Shown here: positions 1-10,140 of the stretch, piece by piece
How the letters are laid out: each line of letters opens with the position of its first letter
How positions within the stretch are numbered: position 1 is the first letter of the stretch
Assembly: GCA_028583415.1 (NCBI GenBank)
Contig: CM053267.1
Coordinates: 17,341,583 to 17,405,582, forward strand
Source of the DNA: Protea cynaroides
Taxonomy: Eukaryota > Streptophyta > Magnoliopsida > Proteales > Proteaceae
Direction: 5' to 3'
DNA: 64,000 nt
Notes under the pieces: model-generated
Databases searched by the model: none
Told to the model about the DNA's origin: nothing
What the model saw: only the letters and a program-made list of their open reading frames with translations
Translations under genes and position numbers: made by a program

Positions 1-1041
1 TGTAACCTGCATCAGCATCTAAAAACAATGTATATACAAAGGGTGAGCTCACAACACAGCTCAGTAAGACAATCAGACAGTTTCTCAATATTATGCATGA
101 GTAACAATCATTTTATGCAGTGGTCTGGTTTTAAGTTTGCAATGTGCTATAGAAAGGTTTGGTGGCCCCCGCACCTCTATACACGAGTGTGTGGCACCTC
201 ATGGTTCACACCCCCATTGGCCCACATGCACCCATCGTGGAATAGAGATAGAGCTATGATACCCACGTGCCTCCCCTGATACTCTACCCATACCAGTACC
301 TAAGCCCCTACTGGCCAGGGCTCGTAAACTGGGCTCGCAACTAACCAATCCTATATGTCATCAATGTACGCTCTATCTTAGCACAGCCGTCTACGGCATA
401 GAGATAGAGCTAAGGCATTCCCACACCTCCCCTGATGCCCTATCCGCAACTAACCCACTAGGATAGAAACAATACGCAGGTAGACCCTGTCCCAACATAA
501 CTCCCTACGGCATAGAGATAGAGCTAAAGCATCGTGGACAAGCTAGCGTCGACCTCGGAGACCACAATGCCACATAACCATGGCCAGGCCAGCATCAACA
601 TCGGAGACCACCGTACCACGACCTTCCCCTGATGCCCCACCCATACCAAGTATGTTAAGACAGAATACTACAGAAGGTGCTAGTGCAAGGAGCGATCCCA
701 GGCCCATGCCCCACTCCACACACTAACGAAAACAATCACATGCTTAACAATCACATTCCTATCCATGCATGAACAATAATAATAACTGAAAGTAAAGGAT
801 GGCATGTGAATATGCACAAATATCACATCATAGATATTCAGGTAATTTAACAACAACTTACTGTCCATTAATTATTAGGTTTAGGTCAGATTCCCTTACT
901 TGACGCTCGTTCGATAACTTGCTCCACGTCGCAAGGTCCAAACGATATGTCACAAAGTCCTACAATATTATTTGGGTCTCATTAGAATATATTGTTTAGG
1001 GTTTCATGTTGGTCGAAAACCAACACGGTTACAAAACACCC

Positions 1042-1200
1042 TCACAGAGCTGACCGGTGGCATGTACCGGTCGCAGCTCTGTGAGGAAGACTGGCGACCA
1101 GTATGGTCAGCCGGTCCCCACAGACCAGCCTCCAGAGGGATACCGGTGGCAACATACTGGTCGCACCATGTGCAACCGGTATAGTCGACCGGTATGTCTC
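1042..1200. repeat. ACCGGT motif cluster in LTR A
   Basis: Several GACCGGT, ACCGGTAT and related words occur in both orientations, for example GACCGGTGG, TACCGGTCGC and TCGACCGGTATG. A second small cluster lies at 1775-1830, upstream of the LTR TATA box. The same word occurs at the matching places in element F. Confidence 0.7.
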
Positions 1201-1657
1201 CGGAAGACCATACATGGGTTTTCGACTGCCGTCGATCATCCTCCATGGATTTCCAAGGTTCCTCCTATCCATTCTAAGTCTAAACTTGGAGTTAGAGTTA
1301 TCCCCACCTCATTCAAGTCTCGTTTCGATGAATATCATCTCGAAACTCGAATTTAGGGTTTGACGGCAACTTAAGGTTTATTGGCCAATTTAGGGTTTGA
1401 CGGCAACTTAGGGTTTATTGGCCAATTTAGGGTTTTAGATCAATACCTACTTTGCATGGTATTGATCCACCCACACAACTAACATAGGATAAGAAGAATA
1501 GTTAAAACACTTACCGTTGACTAGCGTAGCGTGAGCTTCGTCGAACGGTAATGGTAGCACCTTCTTCTTCTTCCTAGCTCCTTCTCCTTTCCAACCTCTT
1601 TCTCTTCTCTAGGGTTTGGGAGAGACAATGGAAAAGATTTGAGGAGGTTTAAGGGTG

Positions 1658-1665
1658 TATTTATA
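1658..1665 (-). promoter_or_regulatory. LTR A TATA box
   Basis: TATAAATA on the minus strand, about 310 bp into the LTR. The splice-donor-like GTAAGT follows about 150 bp downstream, the same spacing as in LTRs B, E and F. Confidence 0.55.
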
Positions 1666-1963
1666 GGCTAAAAATAGGGTTTAGTAACCCTACTAGGATT
1701 AGAAAACTTCTAGGATTCAAAATCAGGAAAATGGGACCTGCAGAGACCAATTTCCAGATCCCCGCACTTAGCTGCGCAGGCCATACTGGTCGACCGGTAC
1801 CAAGACCGGTACCATCGACCGGTCAACATAAAATGATGACTATTGGTCGTCTTTGGTCCGATTTCATACCTATTTGTCATACGCTTGTCCCGTCTGGCCC
1901 GGTGATGATCGAAAGACCTGCTTCGACACAAAACCAAGGTTTAGACCGGGTTTACGGAGTGCG

Positions 1964-2073
1964 GGTTTTACAACTCCCCCACCCTTAAAAGAAATTTTGT
2001 CCCCGAAATTTGCATGTAGGTTTCACAACTCCCCCACCCTTAAAAGAAATTTCGGCCTCGAAATTTGAACGTA
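1964..2073 (-). repeat. Duplicated polypurine tract and LTR edge of A
   Basis: Two adjacent copies of about 55 bp (1964-2018 and 2019-2073) each hold the minus-strand polypurine tract AAGGGTGGGGGAGT followed by TGTAAAACC or TGTGAAACC, the LTR start. The copies differ by a few substitutions. The outer copy is contiguous with the LTR. Confidence 0.75.
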
Positions 2074-2076
2074 CCT

Positions 2077-5000
2077 TGATCGTCGAAAAGGTTACGGTAC
2101 TCCTTCCTCATTGCACTCTCCTCTTGCCAAGTAATTTCCTCCACATTTTGGCTTCTCCAATGCACCTTCACATAATGGATATCCTTGGTTCGAAGTTGTT
2201 GGACTTTTCAACTTGAGAGCATCACAAGCACCACTTCAAATGTTAAGTCTTCAGTTAAGTCTGGGGGATCAGCGGTCAAGATGTGCGATGGATCTCTGAC
2301 GTACTTCTTCAGTAATGATACGTGAAACACATTATGAACACTGGACATAGATGGTGGTAGAGCCAATTGATATGCTACATTACCACGTCGGGTCAATATC
2401 TCATACGGTCCCACATACCTGGGGCAAAGCTTCCCCTTCTTACCAAACCGTTTCAGACCTCGCACCGGTGACACCTTCAAGAATACTTTGTCACCCACTG
2501 CAAACTCCAGATCTCGACGTCGATTATCCACATAGTGCTTCTGTCGGACTTGAGCCGTCTTTACTCTCTCTTTGTTCTGATCAATCACTCGGTAAGTTTC
2601 TTCAACAAAGTCCGATCCTACAATTCTTCTTTCCCCCACTTCGTTCCATAACAGAAGTGTACGACACTTCTTCCCATGGAGTGCTTCGTATGGGGCCATC
2701 TGAATTGTAGCCTGATAACTGTTGTTGTAAGCGAACTTGATAAGTGATAGCTTCTCATCCCAAGCTCCCTTGAAATCTATTGCACAAGCTCGGAGCATAT
2801 CTTCTAAAATTTGAATAGTTCGCTCTGACTGACCGTCCATCTGAGGGTGAAAAGCTGTAACCGAACTTCAACTTTGTTCCCATAGCTTTACGTAATCCTT
2901 CCCGAACTTTGATGTAAAATGGGGATCTCCGTCGGATACTATACTCTGGAACGCCATGAAGTCCGACTATATTATCAACAAATAACTTGGCCGGTTTCTC
3001 CATGGTATACCGAGGTCTGACCGCAATAAATCGAGCTGTCTTGGTGAGTCGATCCACTATAACCCAAACCGCATCCACTGACCTTGGTGTCAAAGGTAAG
3101 CCAGTGACAAAATCCATAGTAATACAATCCCACTTCCACGTAGGTTCTGGTAATGGCTGTAGTAAACCTGCGGGTCTCTGCTTTTCTGCTTTAACTTGTT
3201 GACAATTCAGACACTGGAACACAAAACAAGCTATATCTGCTTTCATACCCCTCCACCAATATAGTTTTCTTAGATCATGGTACATTTTGGTACTTCCTGG
3301 ATGTACCGAATATGGGGTGTAATGAGCTTCAGTCATAACTCGGTCATTGATATCGCAGTCTTCGCTCTCAGGTATACACAACCGTCCATGATACCTGAGT
3401 ACCTTGTCTGAATCCAAGGTAAAGTCAGGATTGCTTATACCCTTCTCTAAGTCTTCTTGCACTGTCTTGAGATGAGGATCCTGTAGGATTGCTACCTTGA
3501 CTTCAACAACTAGGTCCGGAGAGATCTTCAAAGCTGCGAACATCATAGTGAACTTATGAATTAAGCCTTGCTCAACTGGATCTTCTGCAGTCTCTATAAT
3601 AAACTCTTCATCACCTTCGATTGAACTCGAGGCTGCGGCACATAATGCAGCATTTGTACTTGGTCCTGCCTCAGATTTCGATGCCCACTTTCTACTTAAG
3701 GCGTCAGCCACCACATTTGCCTTACCCGGATGGTACTGGATGTCACAATCATAATCTTTTAATAACTCCAGCCATCTCCTCTGTCTCATATTCAGATCCT
3801 TCTGAGTGAAAAGATAAGTTAAGCTCTTGTGATCTGACTTGATCTGAAACTTCTCACCGTACAAGTAGTGTCTCCAAGTCTTGATTGCGTGAATAACCGC
3901 TGCTAGCTCCAAGTCATGCGTAGGATAGTTCTTCTCATGCTCTTTTAACTGTCTTGATGCGTAAGCAATCACCTATTCTCCTTGCATCAGAACACACCCA
4001 ATACCCAACCCTGAAGCATCCGTATATAAAGTAAACGGTACGCTTGGTTCTGGGATGGTCAAGATAGGTGCAGAGACAAGTCTTGACTTCAAAGTCTGAA
4101 AGCACTTCTCACACTCATCTGTCCATATAAATATCTCTCCCTTCTTGGTCAATCTGGTGAGTGGAACCGCGATCCTAGAGTAATCTTCCATGAATCTTCT
4201 ATATTAACCGGCCAACCCAAGGAAACTATGAATCTCCGCAACAGATTTTGGTGCTTCCCATCCTACTATAGCAGCTATCTTGCTTGGATCAACCTTGATA
4301 CTGTCTTCAAATACAACATGGCCCAAGAAAGCCACTTCCCTCAGTCAAAACTCACACTTCTTGAACTTAGCATAAAGCTTCTCCTGTCTCAACCGTTGTA
4401 AGGCTGCCCTCAAGTGTGCTGTATGAGTCTCCATGTCCTTAGAGTAGATCAATATGTCATCGATGAATACGATGATCGAAGTGTCCAACATATCGTGAAA
4501 GACTCGGTTCATCAGTTCCATAAACGATGCTGGAGCATTGGTCAACCCGAAAGACATAACTAGGAACTCATAATGCCCATACCTTGTCCTGAAAGCAGTC
4601 TTCGGAATATCTCCAGCCTTGATCTTCAGTTGGTGATACCCCGATCGGAGATCAATCTTCGAGAAAACCTTTGCACCCTACAGCTGATCGAACAAATCGT
4701 CGATCCTAGGCAAAGGATACCGATTCTTGATCGTTAACTTGTTCAGCTCACGGTAGTCAATACACAGCCTTACACTTTCATCCTTCTTCTTGACGAATAA
4801 TACAGGTGCTCCCCAAGGTGATATGCTAGGTCGTATGAAACCCTTATCCAATAATTCTTGTAACTGGGTCTTCAACTCCTTTAACTCGGTCGGGGCCATC
4901 CTGTATGGTGCTTTGGACACCGGCGCCGAACCTGGCATAAGATCTATTACAAATTATGTGGCCCTATCCGACGGTAAGCCTGGAAGCTCCTCTGGAAATA

Positions 5001-5509
5001 CATCTGGGAACTCCCGAACCACATCTATATCTTCCATCTTGAGTGACTCTGCCGTGAGATCGACTACAGATACTAGATACCCCACTCCCCCTTTCTCTAA
5101 GCATCGCTTGGCTTTTAGGGCAGAGAGAATCAGCTTCCGCTTCCTAGATAGCTTGATCCCAACGAAACTATACCCCCTTCCCTCTTTGTCAGTAAGCACA
5201 AGCTTCCTTTCACCACATAAAAGGACGGCCGAATGATGGCCTAGCCAATCCATTCCCAAAATGACATAAGTCTGCCATCTCAAGTAGTACTAGGTTTGCT
5301 TCTAAGTCTCGGCCCTCAATACATACCGTACATGGTCCATAATATTTGGTTAAAGCCACTTCGACTCCTAGTGGAGAGCGAACTATCAAGCTTGGGTTCA
5401 AATGCTTGATTGGTAACTCCATTCGCTTCCCAAAAGAAATCGAGACAAAGGAGTGCGTGCCCAGAGTCAAATAATAGCCTGGCGGGTATACCAGCTACAT
5501 TTACAATTC
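2077..5509 (-). pseudogene. Element A pol (protease, RT, RNase H, integrase, chromodomain)
   Basis: Decayed polyprotein gene for reverse transcription and integration. In order on the minus strand: a protease-like part (about 4954-5500) with an ILGMDWLGHHSA stretch; RT (about 4345-4938) keeping VFIDDILIYS, so the catalytic Asp pair is intact; RNase H (about 3600-4191) with LYTDASGLGIGCVL; zinc-binding and core integrase (about 2755-3600) with the TMDFVTGLPLTPR stretch; and a C-terminal chromodomain (2077-2215) recognisable by VKVHWRSQNVEEITW. Frames break near 2840, 2890, 3970, 4200, 4340 and 4680. The chromodomain places it among plant chromoviruses. Present-day activity is not expected. Confidence 0.88.
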
Positions 5510-5594
5510 TTGGAATTTTTTATCATCCCTTAGTCTATATGCGCATACACACAAATGATAAAGATAAGCCAAAAAGTAAGGGGTAGAGTCGTAC
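5510..5594 (-). other. Gag/protease junction intron of A (acceptor mutated)
   Basis: The donor GTACGA follows DVVTG-coding sequence. The motif GACTAAGGG sits near the 3' end in a conserved CATATAGACTAAG context. By alignment with F, the acceptor CAG has become CAA. The protease frame resumes after it. This matches the introns at 36310-36386 and 47571-47638. Confidence 0.55.
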
Positions 5595-5838
5595 CAGTGA
5601 CCACATCAAGTGATGCAGCTGCCTCTTTAGTGGTGACCGCATAAACTCTTCCTTGCTGGGGCGGTTGCTTCTTAGGTAGAGTGCAGGTCCTTGCAATATG
5701 ACCCACTTGCTGGCAGTTGAAACATTTTATATTCGGGTTGTATCCGGCATTCGGTGGCATAGGTGGTGCCGCATTGTTCCTTGCAGGCACTGCAGCGGTC
5801 AGAGCCCTGTATGGGCGGAATGGTCTAGGTGATTGTAG
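5595..5838 (-). pseudogene. Element A gag C-terminus with zinc knuckle
   Basis: The minus-strand frame encodes CFNCQQVGHIARTC, a classical CCHC zinc knuckle that binds retrotransposon RNA in the capsid protein. It is followed by the VYAVTTKEAAASLDVVTG stretch that ends gag in this family. The upstream capsid part is missing because A ends at the junction with element B near 5829-5838. Confidence 0.85.
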
Positions 5839-6800
5839 ATTGTCTGACTAAGACAGCTCGCTTTATAGCTATACGACCATAGTATACCTTGGAGAGGTTA
5901 GCCAAGCTATATGTGGATAACATTGTCTAATTACATGGTGTACCTGAAAGCATTGTGTCCGATAGAGACCCACGCTTTACTTCAAAGTTTTGGGAAGGAT
6001 TGCAAAAGGATATGGGTACAACGTTGAAGTTTAGTACTGCATTTCATCCTCAGATAGACAGTCGGAGCATACCATTCAGATTTTAGAAGACATGCTTCGA
6101 GCCTGTGTAATTGATTTTAAAGGCTCATGGGATGAGAAACTACCATTGATCGAGTTCGTCTATAACAACAGCTATCAGGCTACTATTCAAATGTCACCCT
6201 ATGAAGCACTGTGTGGTAGGAAGTATTGAACTCCTTTGTTTTGGAATGAAGTTGGTGAACGGAGTATCGTTGGACCAGAATTTGTTGAAGAGACTTGTCG
6301 AGTAGTCGACATTATCAAGGAAAGAGTTAGAACAACTCAGAATCGTCAAAAACAGTATGCAGATACTCGACGTCGAGACATTGAATTTGTTGTAGGTGAT
6401 AAGGTATTCTTGAAAGTATCACCTATGCGAGGTTTGAAACGATTCAGACAGAAAGGGAAGCTAAGTTCGAGATATGTCAGGCCATATGAGATTCTAGCTA
6501 AACATGAAAAAGTGGTGTATCAATTAGCACTACCACCATCTATGTCAAGTGTGCATGACGTATTTCATATCTCATTATTAAAGAAGTACGTCAGAGTTCC
6601 AACACATGTTTTGACAGCGGATCCACCAGATTTAACTGGTGAGTTGACATTCGAAGTAGCACCAACTGAAATCACCAGTCGAAAGGTTCAACGTCTACAC
6701 AACCATGACATATACTATGTTAAGGTCACTGGAGGAGCCGAGATATAGAAGAGATCACATGGGAAGAAGAGAATGCCATGCGCAAGCAATATCCGTATCT
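5829..6800 (+). pseudogene. Element B integrase and chromodomain fragment
   Basis: The fragment starts inside the integrase core, continues through FHPQ..GRS-like sequence (damaged) and YNNSYQATIQMSPYEAL, the GDKVFLKVSPMRGLKRF domain and VHDVFHISLLKKYV. It ends with a chromodomain split by a frameshift near 6740 (YYVKVTGGAEI, then an EITWEEENAM-like part in another frame). The longest open piece is 6236-6748. Stops near 6229 and the frameshift mark it as dead. The chromodomain would tether integrase to chromatin. Confidence 0.85.
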
Positions 6801-7019
6801 TTTCGACTCGAAAGGTACATGCAAATTTCAAGGATGAAATTTCTAATAAGAGGGGGGAGTTGTAAGATCCGTATCGAACTAACTGGTCTTACCACCTTGT
6901 AACAGGTCTACCTATCATGGTCAAGCCAAGGGAACCAAGTGTGTGAAGAAACCACAAGACCAGGTATGAAGTCTAACTCAAAAATAGTCAAAAATAAGTA
7001 TGTGGTTGCATGCCTAAAC

Positions 7020-7140
7020 AGGTATGTTCGACCCCACCACAAAGGAGTCCAACCCATGACTTTTTGGTCGTGGAGTCGCATGACTAAAAAAACGTAGGGT
7101 CGACGGATTCTGCGACCCTACATGGGACCCTACGATAACA
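7020..7140. repeat. CGACC motif cluster, U3 of LTR B
   Basis: Words such as TTCGACCCC, GGTCGTGGAGTCGCATGAC, GGGTCGACGG and GCGACCCTAC occur just upstream of the TATA box. A second, denser cluster is at 7610-7880. Confidence 0.65.
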
Positions 7141-7226
7141 GATATAATCCAGAAATTAGGAAACCTTCCTAATTCAAAGGGGGTCTTTCCTAAACTCATT
7201 GGGAGTTATTATGGAGGATTTTTCTC

Positions 7227-7234
7227 TATAAATA
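7227..7234 (+). promoter_or_regulatory. LTR B TATA box
   Basis: TATAAATA inside CTCTATAAATAGGACG, 366 bp into the LTR. The GTATGA splice donor follows 150 bp later at 7377. A purine-rich leader without any ATG lies between them. Confidence 0.65.
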
Positions 7235-7609
7235 GGACGTCCCTTAGCCTCTTTCACTCCTTTAGAACCCTAATTGAAAGTGAGAAAAAGAGAAGAGAAG
7301 GAAGAGAAGGAAACTTGAAAAAGAAGACTAAGGAAAAAGAAGTCCAGAGAAACCTCTGAATCTCAGCAAATCCAAGGTATGAACCTAAATCCCTACATGA
7401 ATTGGGAGCCTAGAATAGTTTATGAAGAACATAGGATTAGGAGAAATCCAAATCATCCATCCATGGACAAATTCCAAGAGATTCCATGAAAGAGATCGTT
7501 ATGGACAATGAATGGTGTATAAATTGTAGTTATGAGCCATAGAACAATCATATGATGGACCATGATAGTAAGCCAAAGGATTCAAACATGAAGGAATGGA
7601 CTTTAGAAT

Positions 7610-7880
7610 GAAAGGTCGACTCAGAACACGTGTGGTCGCACATAGGGTCAAATGATATCTGACCCTACGAGACCACATGATCAACTACATGCCCTCAGAA
7701 AGTCCCAGGGAGGGTGTGGTCGCACATAGGGTCGAATGGTATCCAACCCCACCTGCGACCCTATACCCTGGGGTCATAGAAACTGCTACCCTAAGTGCTA
7801 CGCTACCCTGCGACCCTACCCCTATGGTCGCAGAAACTGCTACCCTAGGTGCTACGCCACCTGCGACCCTACAGTTTCTG
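7610..7880. repeat. CGACCCTA motif cluster downstream of the LTR B promoter
   Basis: Repeated TGCGACCCTA and GGTCGCACATAGGGTCG words, with near-tandem copies around CTGCGACCCTACC and CAGAAACTGCTACCCTA. This is the position equivalent to the second cluster in LTRs A, E and F. Confidence 0.7.
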
Positions 7881-8834
7881 TTATTCTAAACATATTAGAA
7901 TTAATTCTAATTAAAATCTATCGACTTGTTAGGTCTTTTCAATGGTTAAAAGTGAATAATAAAGCTTGAACGAGGATCTACTAGCAATCAAAGGTGAGGG
8001 AACAAAACCTAAACTAGTTGGCTAATAATAAACTATTTTTATTTATTGAGTCCAACACCATGAATGATTCTATGTTTGTATGATTGTAATGTGCATATCA
8101 CATGTCATCCACTATTTCTATTATTACTGTTCATGCATATTTAATTCCGTTTATTTATAACATGATGATGATGATGATGCTAAGAATAGACATGTGAATG
8201 TATGTGTGTGGTTAGTGTACTTAATGCAAGTGGAGCATCAGGGGGAGGACGTGACACTGTGGTTCATCCTGGTCACCAGACTCTAGCTCTATCTTTACTC
8301 AAGTCTTGTCCACTAACGTCGTCGTATCGCCATTACCTTAGCAGGACTATTACGTCATAGGGCATCAGGGGAGGTGGTCTCGGACCGTGTAGTCTCTGAC
8401 TCTGCCGGGGGGCCTTAGCTCTATCTCTATGGACGTATTGAGGGATGCTAGGGTGAGACCTTGGATACACTGTTTGACATTAGGATTGGTTAGTTACGAG
8501 CCCAGTTTGCAAGCCCTCGCCAATAGGGGCTTATGTACTGGTATGGGTAGGGCATTAGGGGAAGTGTGATGCGGTGCGGTCCTAAGCACTTTAGCTCTAT
8601 CCCTATTCCATGATGGGTTCATGTGGGGGCGGCAATGGTGTTTGATCCATTGGGCAGTTCCACACATTCGTGTATAGAGGTACGGCGGCCACCTATCCTT
8701 TCTATTGCACATTGCAAACTTATGAACCAGACCAAAGATATGAATTGAATGCATGCATATGTTTGTTGCATTGTTTTGTTTGCTCACTAAGCTGTGATGT
8801 GTGCTCACCCTCTCGACGTCAAATATTTTTAGTT

Positions 8835-8966
8835 GATGATGCAGGTACCACCATAGAAGATTATATGAATGCTCCGATGTATGGACATGCAGCGGCGATG
8901 GATGCAGAAGTTATGATGAAGTCACATGATTCGTCATGTGAGTGCAACTCATGCGTTTTCGATTAA
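8835..8966 (+). CDS. Conserved LTR micro-ORF (B copy)
   Basis: A 44-codon frame including the stop, which begins at GATGATGCAG/GT, a site resembling a plant 3' splice junction. The product would contain TTIEDYMNAPMYGHAAAM and end HDSSCECNSCVFD. It has an aligned, indel-free counterpart in element E's LTR (42061-42192) and a more distant one in F (54424-54558). Compared with E, 13 of 24 differing codons are synonymous, including all seven in the last 14 codons. No conventional ATG start is conserved, so it may be a downstream exon. No known domain was recognised. Confidence 0.45.
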   Translation, partial: DDAGTTIEDYMNAPMYGHAAAMDAEVMMKSHDSSCECNSCVFD

Positions 8967-9419
8967 ATTTTGTTTAAGTTTTACAGATGATGTAATTGAT
9001 TAAATTATTTTTAATTTATGTCTTAATTATTTTGAAGATAATTGAATAATTTATTTATGATATCATCTTTAGACTCTCAGTTCATTTAATATTAAAGACT
9101 TCTGCTATTGTGTATTTACTCTGATTAAGGTTGTGGATGTATATGGTTTAAGTAAATGGACACAGCCTATTCGAGATCCTAGTTGAACTGTTGGTTTATT
9201 GGCGGTTCATCACACCATTCTGAATAGTACAGAATTGGGGTGTGACACATTTCTGTCCCATTGGCCAAGAAAATGCTAGAATCCAAAGAGTTGCCCTCAT
9301 ATTTCTCATTATTCAAAGAGGAGGAATGAAATTTTTCTGAGCAGTAGGCTAGACCAAAGAAGAGATCCAATGTACCCTAGGCTAGGATAGAAATAAAATC
9401 ATGGCTAGGGAATGGTCCA

Positions 9420-10140
9420 ATGATGAAATCCTTAACCCATAAACTGGGGCATGAACCAGATTGAATTTGGACCCAAATTGAGTGTGGTCCAATGATGAAA
9501 GCCAATGACCCCTGAACTGGGGCATGAACAGGATTGACCTTAGGCCCAAATTGAGTGCGGTTTAATGAGAAAAGCCTTTGAGCCCTAAGTTGGGCATGAA
9601 CCAAATTAACCTTGGACCCAAATTGAGTGTGGTCCAATGAGGAAAGCCATCGAGCCCTAAGCTGGTCATGAATAAGATTGACCTTGGGCCTAAATTGGGT
9701 ATGGTTTAATGAGGAAAGCCTTTGAGCCCTAGGCTGGTCATGAATCAGATTACCTTGGACCCAAATTGAGAGCGGTTTAATGAGGAAAGCCATTGAGCCC
9801 TAAGCTGGTCATGAACCAGATTGACCTTGGACCCAAATTGAGTATAGTCTAATGAGGAAAGCCATTATGCCCAAAACTGGGGCATGGACCAAATTGACTT
9901 TGGACCCAAACTAGAGTGGTCTAATGAAGAAATCCATTGAACCACCAACCCGAGGCATAAACTAGTCTAATCTTGGACTTAAAATGGTGCAGTGCAATGG
10001 CGATACCCCTTGATCCCCAAGTTGGGACATAAACTAGAATGATTTTGAACTCAACTAGAAGCGGTCCATTGATGAATCCACTGAACCCCAAACTGGGGCA
10101 TGAACCAGAGTAACCTTGAGCTTAAAAAGCAATAGTCCGA
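9420..10140. repeat. Tandem array, about 73-bp unit
   Basis: About ten diverged copies of a unit around ACTGGGGCATGAACCAGATT, GGACCCAAATTGAGTGTGG and TCCAATGAGGAAAGCC. Copy starts at 9442, 9515 and 9587 give a 72-73 bp period. It lies in the 3' non-coding part of element D; such elements commonly hold tandem repeats between pol and the 3' LTR. The 138-residue minus-strand frame here is a by-product of the repeat. Confidence 0.85.

Larger units (their letters stand above)
1..1972 (-). repeat. 3' LTR of element A (partial)
   Basis: On the minus strand the LTR starts with TGTAAAAC at 1972, directly after the polypurine tract, and continues past the window edge. It aligns in organisation with the LTRs of B, E and F. 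A TATAAATA box lies at 1658-1665. A GTAAGT splice-donor-like site follows at 1514-1509. Clusters of ACCGGT words lie upstream of the TATA box (about 1775-1830) and downstream of it (about 1042-1200). Bases 1-30 hold the start of the conserved LTR micro-ORF region. Confidence 0.8.
1..5838 (-). mobile_element. Element A: truncated Tekay/Del-like Ty3/gypsy element
   Basis: Read on the minus strand the order is gag zinc knuckle, protease, reverse transcriptase, RNase H, integrase, chromodomain, polypurine tract and 3' LTR, which is the Ty3/gypsy chromovirus order. The roughly 2 kb LTR fits the Tekay/Del clade. The 3' LTR runs off the left window edge. The 5' end is lost: gag breaks at about 5838, where plus-strand element B begins. 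Coding frames are interrupted by stops and frameshifts, so it is non-autonomous now. Confidence 0.88.
5829..9247 (+). mobile_element. Element B: 3' fragment of a Tekay/Del-like element
   Basis: Only the distal part survives: integrase core and C-terminus, chromodomain, polypurine tract AGAGGGGGGAGT and a complete 3' LTR. Coding similarity to element E starts abruptly at 5829 (VIVDCLTKTA), directly against truncated element A in the opposite orientation. No TSD can be tested because the 5' end is missing. Confidence 0.85.
6861..9247 (+). repeat. 3' LTR of element B
   Basis: Begins TGTAAGATCC right after the polypurine tract and ends GGGGTGTGACA, giving canonical TG..CA and 2387 bp. It contains a TATA box (7227-7234), a splice donor AAG/GTATGA at 7377, a second donor-like site at about 7998, an (ATG)n microsatellite near 8164 and the micro-ORF 8835-8966. 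Confidence 0.88.

Noticed and set aside
1004..1363. Overlapping 70-99 codon frames on both strands
   Set aside because: They lie in the LTR motif cluster and have no conserved counterpart in other LTRs.
2077..5838. Endogenous pararetrovirus
   Set aside because: Integrase, chromodomain and LTRs are present and no movement protein is seen, so these are Ty3/gypsy retrotransposons.
9377..9793. 138-codon minus-strand frame
   Set aside because: Lies wholly in the 73-bp tandem array and repeats with it.
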